Positions 54,471-64,000 of a stretch of DNA of 64,000 nt are shown here, in pieces. A program made the position numbers and the translations under genes. Source of the DNA: Lucinisca nassula (Eukaryota; Mollusca; Bivalvia; Lucinida; Lucinidae); contig OY757017.1 of assembly GCA_963580285.1 (NCBI GenBank), forward strand, positions 18,121,003 to 18,185,002, given 5' to 3'. Every line of letters starts with the position of its first letter. The stretch's first letter is position 1. The notes beneath the pieces were generated by a model that was given only the letters and a program-made list of their open reading frames with translations, searched no databases and was not told the origin of the DNA.

Positions 54471-54927
54471 GACATAGATTGGGCTGCATGATGCTTCCAC
54501 ACAGAACTTAGAACACTAGCAAACCGCTTAGAAGTGTATGCAATGATCAATAATCTATACAGTTACCTCGCACCTCCAACCCAAGACACCGAATGGAAAG
54601 ACACAACCCCACTATAATGAAAACGCCATAAGTGGAAAACCAAAAGGACAGTTACTTTCCCACAAAATGGCCAACCGATATCCAAAATAAATAAATAAAT
54701 AGTGGCAATAAATAAACGAAAACCATGCAGACGCAATGTGGTGCGAGACAGACCTTCCACGATTACAATGTACATGTATAAACCCTATTGGTTTCACTGG
54801 GCGACTGGGTCTGAGATGTCATCTCATTGCAATGTCGGGTAAAAGTCCCATAAAATTAGAAGCAACGTCTCCAAAATGACCTAAACCCTATTGACGCGGA
54901 CGTTAAACCGCCATTCGAACAACCAAA
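54471..54927 (+). mobile_element. SINE-A split by an old LINE-B end
   Basis: Head 54471-54535 and tail 54725-54927 (CCCTATTGGTTTCACTGG to GACGTTAAACC) are separated by a LINE-B tail at 54536-54724. Confidence 0.7.
54536..54724 (-). mobile_element. LINE-B 3' end, diverged subfamily
   Basis: CCTCGCACCTCCAACCCAAG, CAGTTACTTTCCCACAAAA and CGATATCCAAAATAAATA. Same older subfamily as 41436. A second scrap (AATGATCAGGAATCGG) lies at 54945-55030. Confidence 0.7.
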
Positions 54928-55030
54928 CAAATAAAAAGAAGTGAAAGCAATGATCAGGAATCGGTACAATTACCTCACACCTCCAACCAAAGACACGAAA
55001 GAGAAAAAACACAATTCTAACACAGCGCTC

Positions 55031-55317
55031 CTATATAGGCAATGTAAAGGAACTGTGTTTTATTCTACAACAAATCACGACAAGGAAGAGCGTGACGAGT
55101 GACGTCATTAAAAACTGCCAATTTATGACGTCACTAGTCGATTTACTTGACGTTAGACGGTGTAACGTCATATTCTCGCATCGAAAACGTTGGAAAAGGA
55201 TATAAATGCATGTGTTTCAGTCGATAATTTTAGCGGGATTTCTTCTAGCAATGGCGAAAAGTTGTGAGATTTTGAAGGAAACAACAGCATAATGCCGATT
55301 TTCAGCATGTTAGAATC
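55031..55317. other. No supported feature
   Basis: Contains a TGACGTCA-like pair (GTGACGTCATTAAAAACTGC / TTTATGACGTCACTAG) near 55096-55137 but no gene. Confidence 0.4.
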
Positions 55318-55487
55318 GAAATAGATCAGCTATAGTTTGTGATTTGTGGAGTAATAAATCACAGTTTGTCGGTCAGTTGTAAGTAGGCAAATCACGCGCG
55401 TTACGCGCTCGTGATTTGATCTACTTTACAACTGACATCCAAACTGCGATTTATTACTCAACAAATCACAGTTAGAGTGATCTATTT
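55318..55487. repeat. 170-bp palindrome
   Basis: Outer arms GAAATAGATCA / TGATCTATTTC, then TGTGATTTGTGGAG / CTCAACAAATCACA, GTAATAAATC / GATTTATTAC, TCAGTTGTAA / TTACAACTGA, and CAAATCACGCGCGTTACGCG as the central hairpin. Fold-back MITE or cruciform-forming repeat. Confidence 0.8.
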
Positions 55488-56717
55488 CTTTAACATAAAA
55501 TAACTTAACTATAATGAGAGCCTTAAAAGATGTCAAACTAAGAAAAGGCGAAAAGCAATTGCAAAGCAATCCCTGAGTATGGGAAATTAAAATACATTAA
55601 GTAAATAAATAAAAATCAAAAATGAGTTCCTTTAAGAGCAATGAAAACATTCATAAGAACGAATATGGGTCATATAAAACCTTCTTATAGAATATATTTA
55701 CTTCGCAACAGCTGTGGCGGCCGTAGAAAATTTTCCCTGACCATCATAATAATGTGAGCTCTACTCCGGAAGTTTGAAAAATAGATTGAGGCTCACTGAA
55801 GACACCTAACTTGCCGAATCTAGCTGATCTGGCTCAGAAAGCAAGAGGCCCATGGGCCACTTTGTGTACCAGAGCTCATGGAGCACTGATCACTGGCAGC
55901 TAATTATTTTAGTTAACCATGGAATCCCTGCGCCCAAAGACGCTACAGATAAAATTTGGACCCAATCAGCCTAGTGGCTTCAGAGGTTTGATGTCTCTTG
56001 AATGTGGTTATGCAAGACAACAAGACAACAGACGACAATTAACAACCATCTGTGGCAATAAATCAGCTTTAAATTATATGGCTGATAGAACATTGTTTAA
56101 GGAACATTTCTAAGAAAGTTTTTATAATATCTTAAAAAGTGTAAATGTCATTTTTCAATTTTCCCCATTATAAGTCTATGGAAACTCTTTAACTTCCCGT
56201 AGAAACCAAACTGAAGAGCCGAATTTCATAGAAAGCACAAAAACTGTAAAGTCAAAGATGCTGAATATTTCCATGAAGCCTCAGCCTCATAGAGCAAATG
56301 GTTTATGAGGAGATGATTGCTTTATTATTATTATCATTATTATTTTTTAATTTTGGTTGCCAAAGGCAACCAATAAAAATGAGCAGAAGGCCTCAAAACA
56401 TATGGCAGAAACAAGATTGCTGAAAAACTATTTCTATGAACGTTTTGCAAATGCAAATTTTCAATTTTCCCCATTACAATTCTATAGAAAGTCTAAGTTG
56501 CCATAGCAACCAAACTAAAGAGGCGAATTTCATAAAAACATAGAACCTGTTCAGGCAAATATAATGAATATTTCCATAAAGTCTCAGCCTCAAAGGGCAT
56601 ATGGTTTTTCGAGAAGATGATATGTAAGTGTGGTTTTCTTCTATATTGGGACGCATTTTGGTTTCCATGGCAACCAATGAAAGTAACCAGTTGGCCTAAA
56701 CTCATACGGCAGAAGAA

Positions 56718-56945
56718 AGTAGAAGTAAAACAAAGATCAGGAATTGATACAATTAACTTACTCCACCCATAAAAGACACCAAAGGGAAAGAAATACAAAC
56801 ATTAAGCGAACAGACCATAATGGAAACCTAAACAAAGGAAGGCCATAAGGACAGTTACTTTCCCACAAAATGGCCATATGGCCATCCAAAACCAAAAGAC
56901 ACAAGTGATACACACAGTAAGTAACAAACAACAACATAAATAAGA
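56718..56945 (-). mobile_element. LINE-B 3' end inside P4
   Basis: AGTAGAAGTAAAACAAAG to CAACAACATAAATAA, a 5'-truncated LINE-B tail between ACGGCAGAAGAA and GATTGCTTAAAA of a P4 unit. Confidence 0.88.
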
Positions 56946-57862
56946 TTGCTTAAAATACTCCTAGTAAAGTTTTGTCAAAATATCTGGAAAGTAGCAGTAA
57001 ATTCATTTTTATTTTCAATTTTCCCCATTATAAGTCTATGGAAAATGTAAGTTGCCATAACAACCAAACTGAAGGGCCGAATTTCATATAAAGCACAGAA
57101 CCTGAAAAGGCATATATGGTGAATGTTTCCATAAAGACTCAGCCTCATAGAGCATACGGTTTCTGAGATGATTTTTCAAGTGTTTTTTTTTTTATTGGGG
57201 GGGGGGGGGGGAGTTCCATGGCGGCCAATAAAAATGAGAGATAGGTCTAAAATTAATTGGCATATGGTAGATTACGTAAGGAATGTTTCTATGAAAGTTT
57301 TATTTTTCAAAATATCTGGAAAGGCAAAGCAGTAAATTCCATTTTTCAATTTTCCCCATTACAAATGTTCTATAAAAGGGTTATCCTTTGGAAGCAAGGA
57401 ATACACCACAGAAGTGAAAAATATGGAGTGTACATGTTTTCTGGGCCAGACTAGCTAGTTTCGGCCAATTAGGCCTCATCAGTGACCCTCAGATATTTTC
57501 AAAATCATTGGAAACTCTAAGTTGTCATAGCAACCAAACTGAAGAGCCGAATTTCATAAAAACACAAAACCTGTAAAACTCCCAGCCTCATTTTGCGTAT
57601 GGTTCCTGTTTATATGATTGTTTACGTGTTTTTTTCTGTTTTTTTTTTCCTTTTGGTTTCCATGGCAACCAGTAAAAATGAGCAATAGGCCTAAAATCAT
57701 ATGTCAGATAGTAGATTGCTTAAGAAACATTTCAATGAAAGTTTTGTCAAAATATCTGCAGAGGTTGGCAGTTATTGCCATTTTTCGATTCTCCCCATTA
57801 TAAGTCTATGGAAAATCTAAGTTGCCATAGCAACCAAACTATATAAAGAAACGAATTTCACA

Positions 57863-59253
57863 AAACAAGAGGGCACAGAGGGCCCTGAATCGCTCACCTG
57901 AGAATCAGTGTCTCTAGTACATTCTTGGCCCAAGGAATATAATTTGAATGAACTTGATAGCGGTCCACTAGACGAAGCTTTATACCAAATATCAAAGACC
58001 TGGGCCTTCTGGTTTCAGAAAAGAAGATTTTTAAAGTTCTTCCCTATATAAGCCTATGTAAAACTAGTGGGCCCTGGCGGGGGGGGGGACATTTTTGGCG
58101 CCAGGGCTATAATTTGAACATTCTCAGTACAGGTCCACTAGATAAAGCTTCATACCAAATATCAAAGACATGGGCCTTCTTGTTTCAGACAAGAAGATTT
58201 TTAAAGGTTCTTCCTATAAAAGCCTATGTAAAACTAGTGGGTCCCGGCATGAGGCATTTATGGCCCCATGGCTATTATTTGAACAATTAGAGGTAGAGGT
58301 CCATTAGATGAAGCTTCATACCAAATATCAAAGACCTGGGCTTCTGGTTTCAGACAAGAAGATTTTCAAAGGTTATCTCTGTATAAGGCTATGTTAAACT
58401 AGTGGGTCCCGGCGCGGGGGCATTTTGGGCCTCAGGACTATATTTTGAACAATCTTAGTAGAGGTCCACCAGATAAAGCTTCATGCCAAATATCAAAGAC
58501 CTAGGGCTTCTGGTTTCAGACAAGAAGATTTTCAACGTTTTCCCCATATACGCCAATGTGAAACCAGTGGGTTCCGGCGCGGCGGGCATTTTTTGCCCCA
58601 GGAAAATATTTTGAACAATCCTGGTAAATATCCACCAGATGAAGCTTCATGCCAAATATCAAAGACCTGGGCCTTCTGGTTTCAGACAAGAGGATTTGTA
58701 AAGGTTTTCCCCATATACGCCTATGTGAAACCAGTGCGCGCTGGCGCGGGAGCATTTTTTGGCCCCAGGACTATATTTTGAACAATCTTGGTAGAGGTCC
58801 ACTAGATGAAGCGTCATGCCAAATATCAAAGACCTGGGCCTTCTGGTTTCAGACAATAAGGTTTTAAAGGTTTTCCCCATAAAAGTCTATGTAAAACCTG
58901 TGGGCCCGGCACGAGGGGCATTTTTGGCCCCAGGGCGATAATTTGAACAATCTTGGTAGAGGTCCACTAGATAAAGATACAAACCAAATATAGAAGGCCT
59001 GGGCCTTGCGGTTTCAGAGGAAAAGATTGTTTAAGTTTTCATTAAAAAATCTATTTATGGCTCCTGTGACCTTGATGCTCGACGGACCGCAACCATTTGA
59101 ATAACTTTGAAAGGTGACCACATAAGGAGCATTCCTGTGAAGTTTGGTCAAAATCCGATTAGTGGTTTAGGAGATGTCGTTTGAAGAAAAAGTGTACGGA
59201 CGCACGCACGGACGACGGACAAAAAGTGATCACAAAAGCTCACCTTGTCACTA
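57863..59253 (+). mobile_element. P5: pearl-like element nested in P4
   Basis: 5' end ACAAGAGGGCACAGAGGGCC then CTGAATCGCTCACCTGAG. Seven ~165-bp units follow, marked by CCAAATATCAAAGACCTGGG (about 57985, 58157, 58320, 58487, 58651, 58817, 58983). Then a TACGGACGCACGCACGGACG tract and a 3' hairpin that stops halfway (AGCTCACCTTGTCACTA), lacking the GTGACAGGTGAGC arm found in P1. It is thus 3'-truncated. The second units share motifs with P1 (GGTTTCAGA.AAGAAGATTTTT), so P1 and P5 are related subfamilies. Confidence 0.75.
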
Positions 59254-59689
59254 GGGTTTTTTTTTAGCATTTTGGTTTTCATGGCAACCAATAAAAATGA
59301 GCAGTAGGCCTAAAATCATATGGCAGATGGAAGATTGCCTAAAAAAAAATCTATGAAAGCTTTGTCAAAATATCTTCAGAGGCTTGACAGTAAATGCCAT
59401 TCTTCAATTTTCCCCATTATACAGACCAGCTTCCGGTAATAACCCATATTTTTTTTTCTCCGCGGTAAAAGTTTTTTTTTTTTTTTTTTTTTTTTTCTCG
59501 GCGAACAAGCGATAAATTTCTCCGAGAAGAAAAAAAATCGCTTTTCAAAGCGGTTAATTTCTCCGCGAAACGCCGCGAAATTTCTCCTCGAACATCGCTT
59601 ATTCTCGGAGAAAGCCAATTAGTACAGGTGAAGACGTTCACGGTGTTTCTCCGCGAAATCTGCCTATACCTACATACATATTTGTTCAT

Positions 59690-60632
59690 GTGCGTGTAGT
59701 TTTTTCATGCATAAAAAATTTGGTACACAAAGTTTGAAGCATATGACGAAATGCATGTTCTTTGTACAAAGATCGTCAACTCTACCGATCGTAAAGTATG
59801 ATTTTGATCCGGTTGTAATCATAATGATTTGCATCTTATGCGCTCTACAACGCAGTATGAACATGATACTATAGGGAACAAAGTTCTAGAACCCCCTTCT
59901 CAGAAGGATCCTATTTTATCAGAGAATTCAATTTATTAGCTTCTTAACAGTGATAGAATTCGTTAAATAAACACCAGTTGATGGCTGAAGAACTTATCTC
60001 TAATATTACTTAGTTGAATGTTATACATGCAAAACAGGTGTTTTTTGAATGGAAAGGATAATTCATGTAGCGTTGAATGATATAGTTGTTTGTTTCAACT
60101 GTTTGAATAAATGATATGGTATCACCTATAGAGGGATATAAGCTGGAGCTTGTATCTAGCAGTGAATCTCCCATCAGAGGTCATCAAAAATGACTTGTGT
60201 AAATAATCCTTTTTCATGACCTTACTGCCTGAATTTTCCTAACTTCTACCTTGTTCCTATAAGTAATGATGAATGTTTTCTGTGTTCCTTTTTTACTGTT
60301 GTGTAAACGCCTCATAAATTGATATAACTGTTGATTTTCTGTCGGTTCACCATACTGTGAGTACTTTATTTTTTTCTCAAATAAATACTTTAGAAAAATC
60401 AAACTCAATGTATATAATAACGGGGAATCTGTTTGTACACGTGTATGTATGTGTGGGTGCGAATCTCACTCTACATTTTGTTTGATCTTTTTTTTACACT
60501 GCGAGTAAGTAAACATCACTGATGCTTACACTTAAGCTCACATGTAGCCCGAGTGGGAGATCTAATGTTTAAGAGTAGGCCACGGCGGCCCGCTTGTTTT
60601 TCTTGCCTTTACAATTCAATTTTGCTCATACA
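59690..60632. other. Unrecognised core of the fold-back element
   Basis: Non-repetitive in this window. Small open frames at 59670-59864 and 60214-60408 show no known motif. A decayed coding remnant cannot be excluded. Confidence 0.4.
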
Positions 60633-60636
60633 TTAA

Positions 60637-60857
60637 CCCATTTCAGACTGAAAACCCCTAAACGGGTACCGTGGCAAACACTGCAGGCCCAGATCAGACT
60701 CCGCAGAACGCGGCGTCTGATCAGAGCCTCCACTGTTTTTGAAAAGTTCGGCCATTTTCCTAATAAATTTTGAAGAAAACACAACCTGAAACCCCTAAAT
60801 TTTGAAATGGAATCATGCTATAAATAAGGAGGAAGATTCCATTTGGTACAAAAAGGG
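60637..60857. mobile_element. piggyBac-like MITE, TTAA-flanked
   Basis: CCCATTTCAG...AAAAAGGG bounded by TTAA at 60633-60636 and 60858-60861. 221 bp, containing the CTGATC-type hairpin (GCAGGCCCAGATCAGACTCC / GGCGTCTGATCAGAGCC) and the conserved right segment GGAGGAAGATTCCATTTGG. TTAA targets with CCC/GGG ends are the hallmark of the piggyBac superfamily. Confidence 0.85.
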
Positions 60858-61022
60858 TTAATATGGGGAAATTGCGCGGCAAGCATTCCAAGGTTCTGAA
60901 TAGTCAAGTCTGATCTCTAACTTGGAGCAGAACAATAAAATTCTCCAAGATAATCAGCGACGTTTGTTTAAACATGCAACCTGGGTATCTTGTTAAGTCT
61001 ACGGTACACCCCGAAGGTAACT

Positions 61023-61432
61023 GGCCCCCGTGTCCTAATGGTTAAGAGCGCTAACCCGTTCAGTACCAGAAATTCATAAAGGGGTACCTTGGCAAACAGT
61101 GCAGGCCCATAGAAGACACCAAAGAACGCGGCGTCTGATCAGGGCAAAACGTTAAGCCATTTCCCGAACTAATTAAAAAAAAAACAACCTGGCACCCCTA
61201 GGTTTAAAAATTGACTCCTGTATATATAAGGAGGAAGATTCCATTTGGTACAAAAAGGGTTAATCATCGGGTCAGTAGGTCTCTCCGCTGTGGTTTGCGC
61301 CTCGCTCGGGCCACATATGAGACGCCAAATTCTGCTACAGAAGGTGGTCTTACTCCGATTTTAGCTCAAATCTGATTAGCGGTCCGTTCGAAATAAGTGA
61401 AATAATCTTGAAAGTACCATAAATCCACCAAA
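61023..61432 (+). mobile_element. SINE-T split by a piggyBac-like MITE
   Basis: Head 61023-61054 (GGCCCCCGTGTCCTAATGG, AAGAGCGCT) continues at 61260 (TCATCGGGTCAGTAGGTCTC, B-box GGTTTGCGCCTCG, tail AATAATCTTGAAAGTACC). Removal of the MITE restores a SINE-T head. Confidence 0.8.
61055..61259. mobile_element. piggyBac-like MITE inside SINE-T
   Basis: 205 bp, CCCGTTCAG...AAAAAGGG, with CTAA (61051-61054, one change from TTAA) and TTAA (61260-61263). Same family as 60637: shares GGGGTACC.TGGCAAACA.TG, CGGCGTCTGATCAG and GGAGGAAGATTCCATTTGG. Confidence 0.85.
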
Positions 61433-61750
61433 ACTCCCGAGGATATTGGACATTCTAAAAGCGTATTTATTAGTTAGGGGTGGGTGAGGGGTCGGGGAAG
61501 GAGACTTGGCAGCGCAAATAACGCGTGCGAATGCAAAGTAGCATGTCCTTTTTCACGCGCCTGCATGAAGCATGGCGCGATATAGGTGTCTGGTTTTTCG
61601 TCCGTTCGTCCGCGACATAGACCTAGCCTGCGGTGGAATTCATGTGTTCCTCTTTAACTGGTCATTTACTTTGCATTCAAAGCACCGCTTGCTGTACCAA
61701 TTTGACAGTTTGTAATCATAAATAAATTAGGCGAATCTGAGCTTTTGGTT

Positions 61751-62342
61751 TTGTTTGTTTGAGGTTTTACGTCCCCGTCAACACTGTAAAGGTCATTTTG
61801 GAGACGTCGTTTCCAATTTTGTGGGAATTTTGTTTGTTTGTTTGATTTGAGGTTTAACCTCCCCGTCAACACTGTAAAGGTCATTTTGGAGACGTTGCTT
61901 CCAATTTTGTGGGACTTTTACCCGACATTGAGTTGAATGACATCTCAAGCCCTGTCACCCAATGAAACCAATAGGGTTTATTAGCATGGGCGGTCCCGCC
62001 TCGCACCGCGGTTCCTGGACAGGCTTAGATCCTCTAAGCGGTTTACCGGTACTAGTGTGCGGGCCGGATTCAGCTCTGCGTGGAAGCATCATGCAGCCCA
62101 TATATTTCTTGAAGCCCCTATGGGCGGGGGCGATTTGTGGGACTTTTACCCGACATTGAAATGAAATGACATCTCAAGCCCCGCCACCCCATGAAACCAA
62201 CAGGGTTTATAAGCACTGATGGTCCGACTCGCACCAATTTGCCTGGGCAGGCTTAGATCCTGTAAGCCGTTTACCAGTACTCGCATGCGGGTCGGTTCCA
62301 GCTTTTCGTGGAAGCATCATACTGCCCATCTATTTCATCAAG
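61751..62342 (-). mobile_element. SINE-A hosting a second SINE-A
   Basis: Outer minus-strand SINE-A in two parts (61751-61831 and 62134-62342), flanked by CTGAGCTTTTGGT at 61738-61750 and 62343-62355 (13 bp). The gap holds the inner SINE-A. Confidence 0.9.
61832..62133 (-). mobile_element. Inner SINE-A, full length
   Basis: 302-bp minus-strand SINE-A inserted in the TTTGTGGGA(A/C)TTTT of the outer copy, duplicated at 61818-61831 and 62134-62147. It is close to the family consensus and shares AGGAACCGCGG-type variants (inverse: CGCGGTTCCTGGACAGG) with the copies at 2805 and 29824, defining a subfamily. Confidence 0.9.
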
Positions 62343-62429
62343 CTGAGCTTTTGGTAAATGTGACACATCATTATGGTGCTAATAACCTACATGTATGACT
62401 CATTATGAGAACTCTCCTATTCAAATATA

Positions 62430-62662
62430 TTGAACAATTTTACCACTAAAATCGGAAAATTTTTGGATAAAAATTCTGGAATTTTTTCATATTTCTGCTC
62501 AAGATTACGGGTACACTTTAAAACGACTCGGCGAGGCGGTTCTAACGAGTACCCACATTCTATGTGAGCAGAAATTAGATAAATAATGTATACCCCTGTA
62601 AACCCCAGTTAAAAGTGGCGTAAAAGCGGGTAACAAATAAATAGGCGTATTTTCGTAATGTG
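62430..62662. mobile_element. Pal-1 MITE
   Basis: Diverged left part, hairpin remnant (AAAACGACTCGGCGAGGCGG, GTTCTAACGAGTACCC), AACCCCAGTTAAAAGTGGCG and right end AATAGGCGTATTTTCGTAATG-like. Confidence 0.65.
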
Positions 62663-63257
62663 AATAAAAGTTGTCATGAGACTTTTAAAAAGGAATTATA
62701 CAAAGGAGAAATAAATTACTAAAATGAAATTGCGTAACATAAAAGAATGTTTGATTATGATTTAACAATGACTACCATTTGCATTCGTTTACAAAACAAC
62801 GCCAAAGAAACGAAGAAATAATAATGAGCCGGAAATTTCACGTAAGCCAAGTTGTATTTATTTCTCCGCGAAACGCGGGTAATTTCATTTTCAATGAAAG
62901 CAATCGGTCAAATTTTCGCCGAGAATCTCCGAGAAGTTTCTCCGCGAAACTGGGAGAAATTTCAAATTTCTCGCTCATGTTATCTTTTCTCGATGTTTTG
63001 CGGAGAAAATAGCCGATTTCGCGTCAGGCGGTTTCTCGGCGAAACGAAAAAAATGGGTTATTACCGGTAGCTGGTCTGTATGTCTATGGAACCTATAAAT
63101 TGCAATAGCAACCGAACTAATAAGCCGACCTAGCCCAATCGAACCAGCGGCTTTGGAGGAGATGTCGTTTGAAAGTGTTGACTGCGTCTCAGACGACGAC
63201 GGACAACTGCCTACACTATAAGCTCCCCCGGAGCCTTCGGCTCTGGCGAGCTGAAAA

Positions 63258-63608
63258 GGAAACCTCCACAGTTTTCTTTCGGTGTTGAAGTATTTGTTTT
63301 AAAAAAGGTTACCCTTTTATAGACCGTATGCGGCGATCTTTACTGTTGGACGGGGACATATAACTCATTTTCGAAAATTCAATTAGTCGGCGGTTCGAAA
63401 GGATAAACTTAGCTGAAATGGATAGCTCTAAGTCTAAACTTTGGCATTCTGGATGTTGTCACATTTGTAAGTGGCTACAAGGTCTTTACAACGGGCCGTT
63501 TTGCTAATCACCAGAATTATGTAAAAAAAAGTGTTCAAAACATAACAAAGGTTTGTTTTTTTCAAAACTTCAGGAAATCCTATAAAATCTGTTCATGTCC
63601 CGCAGTTT
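63258..63608. other. No supported feature
   Basis: Sequence downstream of P4 with no recognised repeat or gene. Confidence 0.4.
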
Positions 63609-63613
63609 GGAAT

Positions 63614-63720
63614 TGTTTGTTTGATTTGAGGTTTAACGTCCCCGTCAACACTGTAAAGGTCATTTGGAGACGTTGCTTCCAATTTTGTGGGACTTTTACC
63701 CGACATTGAGATGAAATGAA
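63614..63720 (-). mobile_element. SINE-A tail half
   Basis: GTTTGTTTGATTTGAGGTTT to GACATTGAGATGAAATGA on the plus strand; the head half is absent. Confidence 0.85.
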
Positions 63721-63746
63721 TGCTTAAGTAGTATAGGGTTTGGGCG

Positions 63747-63925
63747 AGTCTAGACCACCACCCCTAAAAATTTTTTTAGCTTCTCCAGACCACCCCTAAA
63801 AAATTTTAGCTTCTTCAGACCACCCCCTAAAAAATATTTTTTAGCTTCTCCAGACCACCCCTAAAAAAATTAGCTTCTCCAGACCACCCCCCCCCCCCTA
63901 AAAAAAATTTAGCTTCTCCCCCATA
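63747..63925. repeat. Minisatellite, about 30-36-bp unit
   Basis: About five to six units of AGCTTCTCCAGACCACCCC followed by a TAAAAAA/TTTTT stretch of variable length. Length variation lies in the A/T and C homopolymers. Confidence 0.85.
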
Positions 63926-64000
63926 TAAAAAAAAACATCCACTATAGGGGACCCCTCGAAAAATACTTAAAACTCAGTAATCTGTAATTCTTGTTCGTAA

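Larger units (their letters stand above)
59422..63078. mobile_element. 3657-bp fold-back element with TA duplication
   Basis: Left end CAGACCAGCTTCCGGTAATA and the inverse of the right end, CAGACCAGCTACCGGTAATA, each continue as ACCCAT with one mismatch in 26. TA lies at both edges (59420-59421, 63079-63080). Subterminal arms (59450-59665, 62858-63046) are packed with TTTCTCCGCGAAA / TTTCTCGGCGAAA-like words in both orientations. The centre has no transposase, only other repeats and unrecognised AT-rich DNA. TA duplication suggests trans-mobilisation by a Tc1/mariner-like or other TA-targeting transposase (inference). Confidence 0.8.
55841..63257 (+). mobile_element. P4: composite pearl-like element with about 340-bp repeats
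   Basis: The left edge carries GCAAGAGGCCCATGGGCC, matching the pearl-like 5' signature. The right edge (63207-63257) carries ACTATAAGCTCCCCCGGAGC and CTTCGGCTCTGGCGAGCTGA, matching the 3' end of P2. Between are irregular ~340-bp units marked by CAATTTTCCCCATTATAAGT, TCTATGG and TTGCCATAGCAACCAAACTG (about 56157, 56462, 57017, 57350, 57790, 59402). Three insertions expand it: LINE-B (56718), P5 (57863) and the TA element (59422). After removing the last, CCCCATTATA joins TGTCTATGG correctly. Non-coding. Confidence 0.65.

Noticed and set aside
54149..54511. 120-codon open frame on the plus strand
   Set aside because: It begins in a palindrome and ends in SINE-A. It is hydrophobic because of AT-rich composition and has no recognisable motif.

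Overview
This window looks like intergenic DNA from a marine bivalve mollusc (inference). It is AT-rich and has no recognisable host gene, ribosomal RNA, functional tRNA gene or CRISPR array. It is packed with bivalve-type repeats: tRNA-derived SINEs, fold-back MITEs, tandem-repeat-bearing elements resembling the described 'pearl'/Helentron-associated elements, and decayed LINEs. Family names used here (SINE-A, SINE-T, Pal-1, Pal-2, LINE-B, T330, P1-P6) are my own labels. Almost every open frame over 60 codons is a chance frame inside a repeat. The exceptions are fragments of transposable-element proteins.

Layout. 1-9.3 kb: palindromic MITEs, a 146-bp and a ~330-bp tandem array, SINEs and several long perfect or near-perfect hairpins. 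9.3-15.3 kb: one large I-like LINE on the minus strand (CCHC gag, APE endonuclease, reverse transcriptase, RNase H, 3' end with an ATC-type microsatellite), broken by frameshifts and by two insertions of the 3' end of a second LINE (LINE-B). 15.3-21.1 kb: nested SINEs, MITEs and LINE-B tails. 21.7-22.2 kb: the reverse-transcriptase C-terminus of a third LINE remnant. 24.4-29.7 kb: a decayed Mutator-like transposase gene with a recoverable intron, facing a decayed His-Me finger (I-PpoI-like) endonuclease gene, the pair bracketed by two direct copies of one 450-bp MITE. 30-34.7 kb: mostly unrecognised DNA with hairpins and a GA microsatellite.

34.7-63.3 kb: dominated by pearl-like elements, each with central tandem repeats: P1 (34.75-37.57 kb, ~167-bp unit), P2 (41.87-44.49 kb, ~160-bp unit), P3 (48.05-54.06 kb, a 6-kb element with a two-tier repeat), P4 (55.84-63.26 kb, ~340-bp unit) and P5 (57.86-59.25 kb, ~165-bp unit, nested in P4). 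P4 also contains a 3657-bp fold-back element flanked by TA duplications, which itself hosts piggyBac-like MITEs (TTAA targets) and a SINE inserted inside another SINE.

There is no operon-like or pathway logic here. The informative part is the insertion history: target-site duplications and clean interruptions let one order many events. The best candidates for something new are the Mutator transposase/His-Me endonuclease pair, the TA-flanked fold-back element with TTTCTCCGCGAAA iterons in its arms, the two-tier P3 array, and the pearl-like 5' ends in which a different palindrome occupies the same slot in each element.
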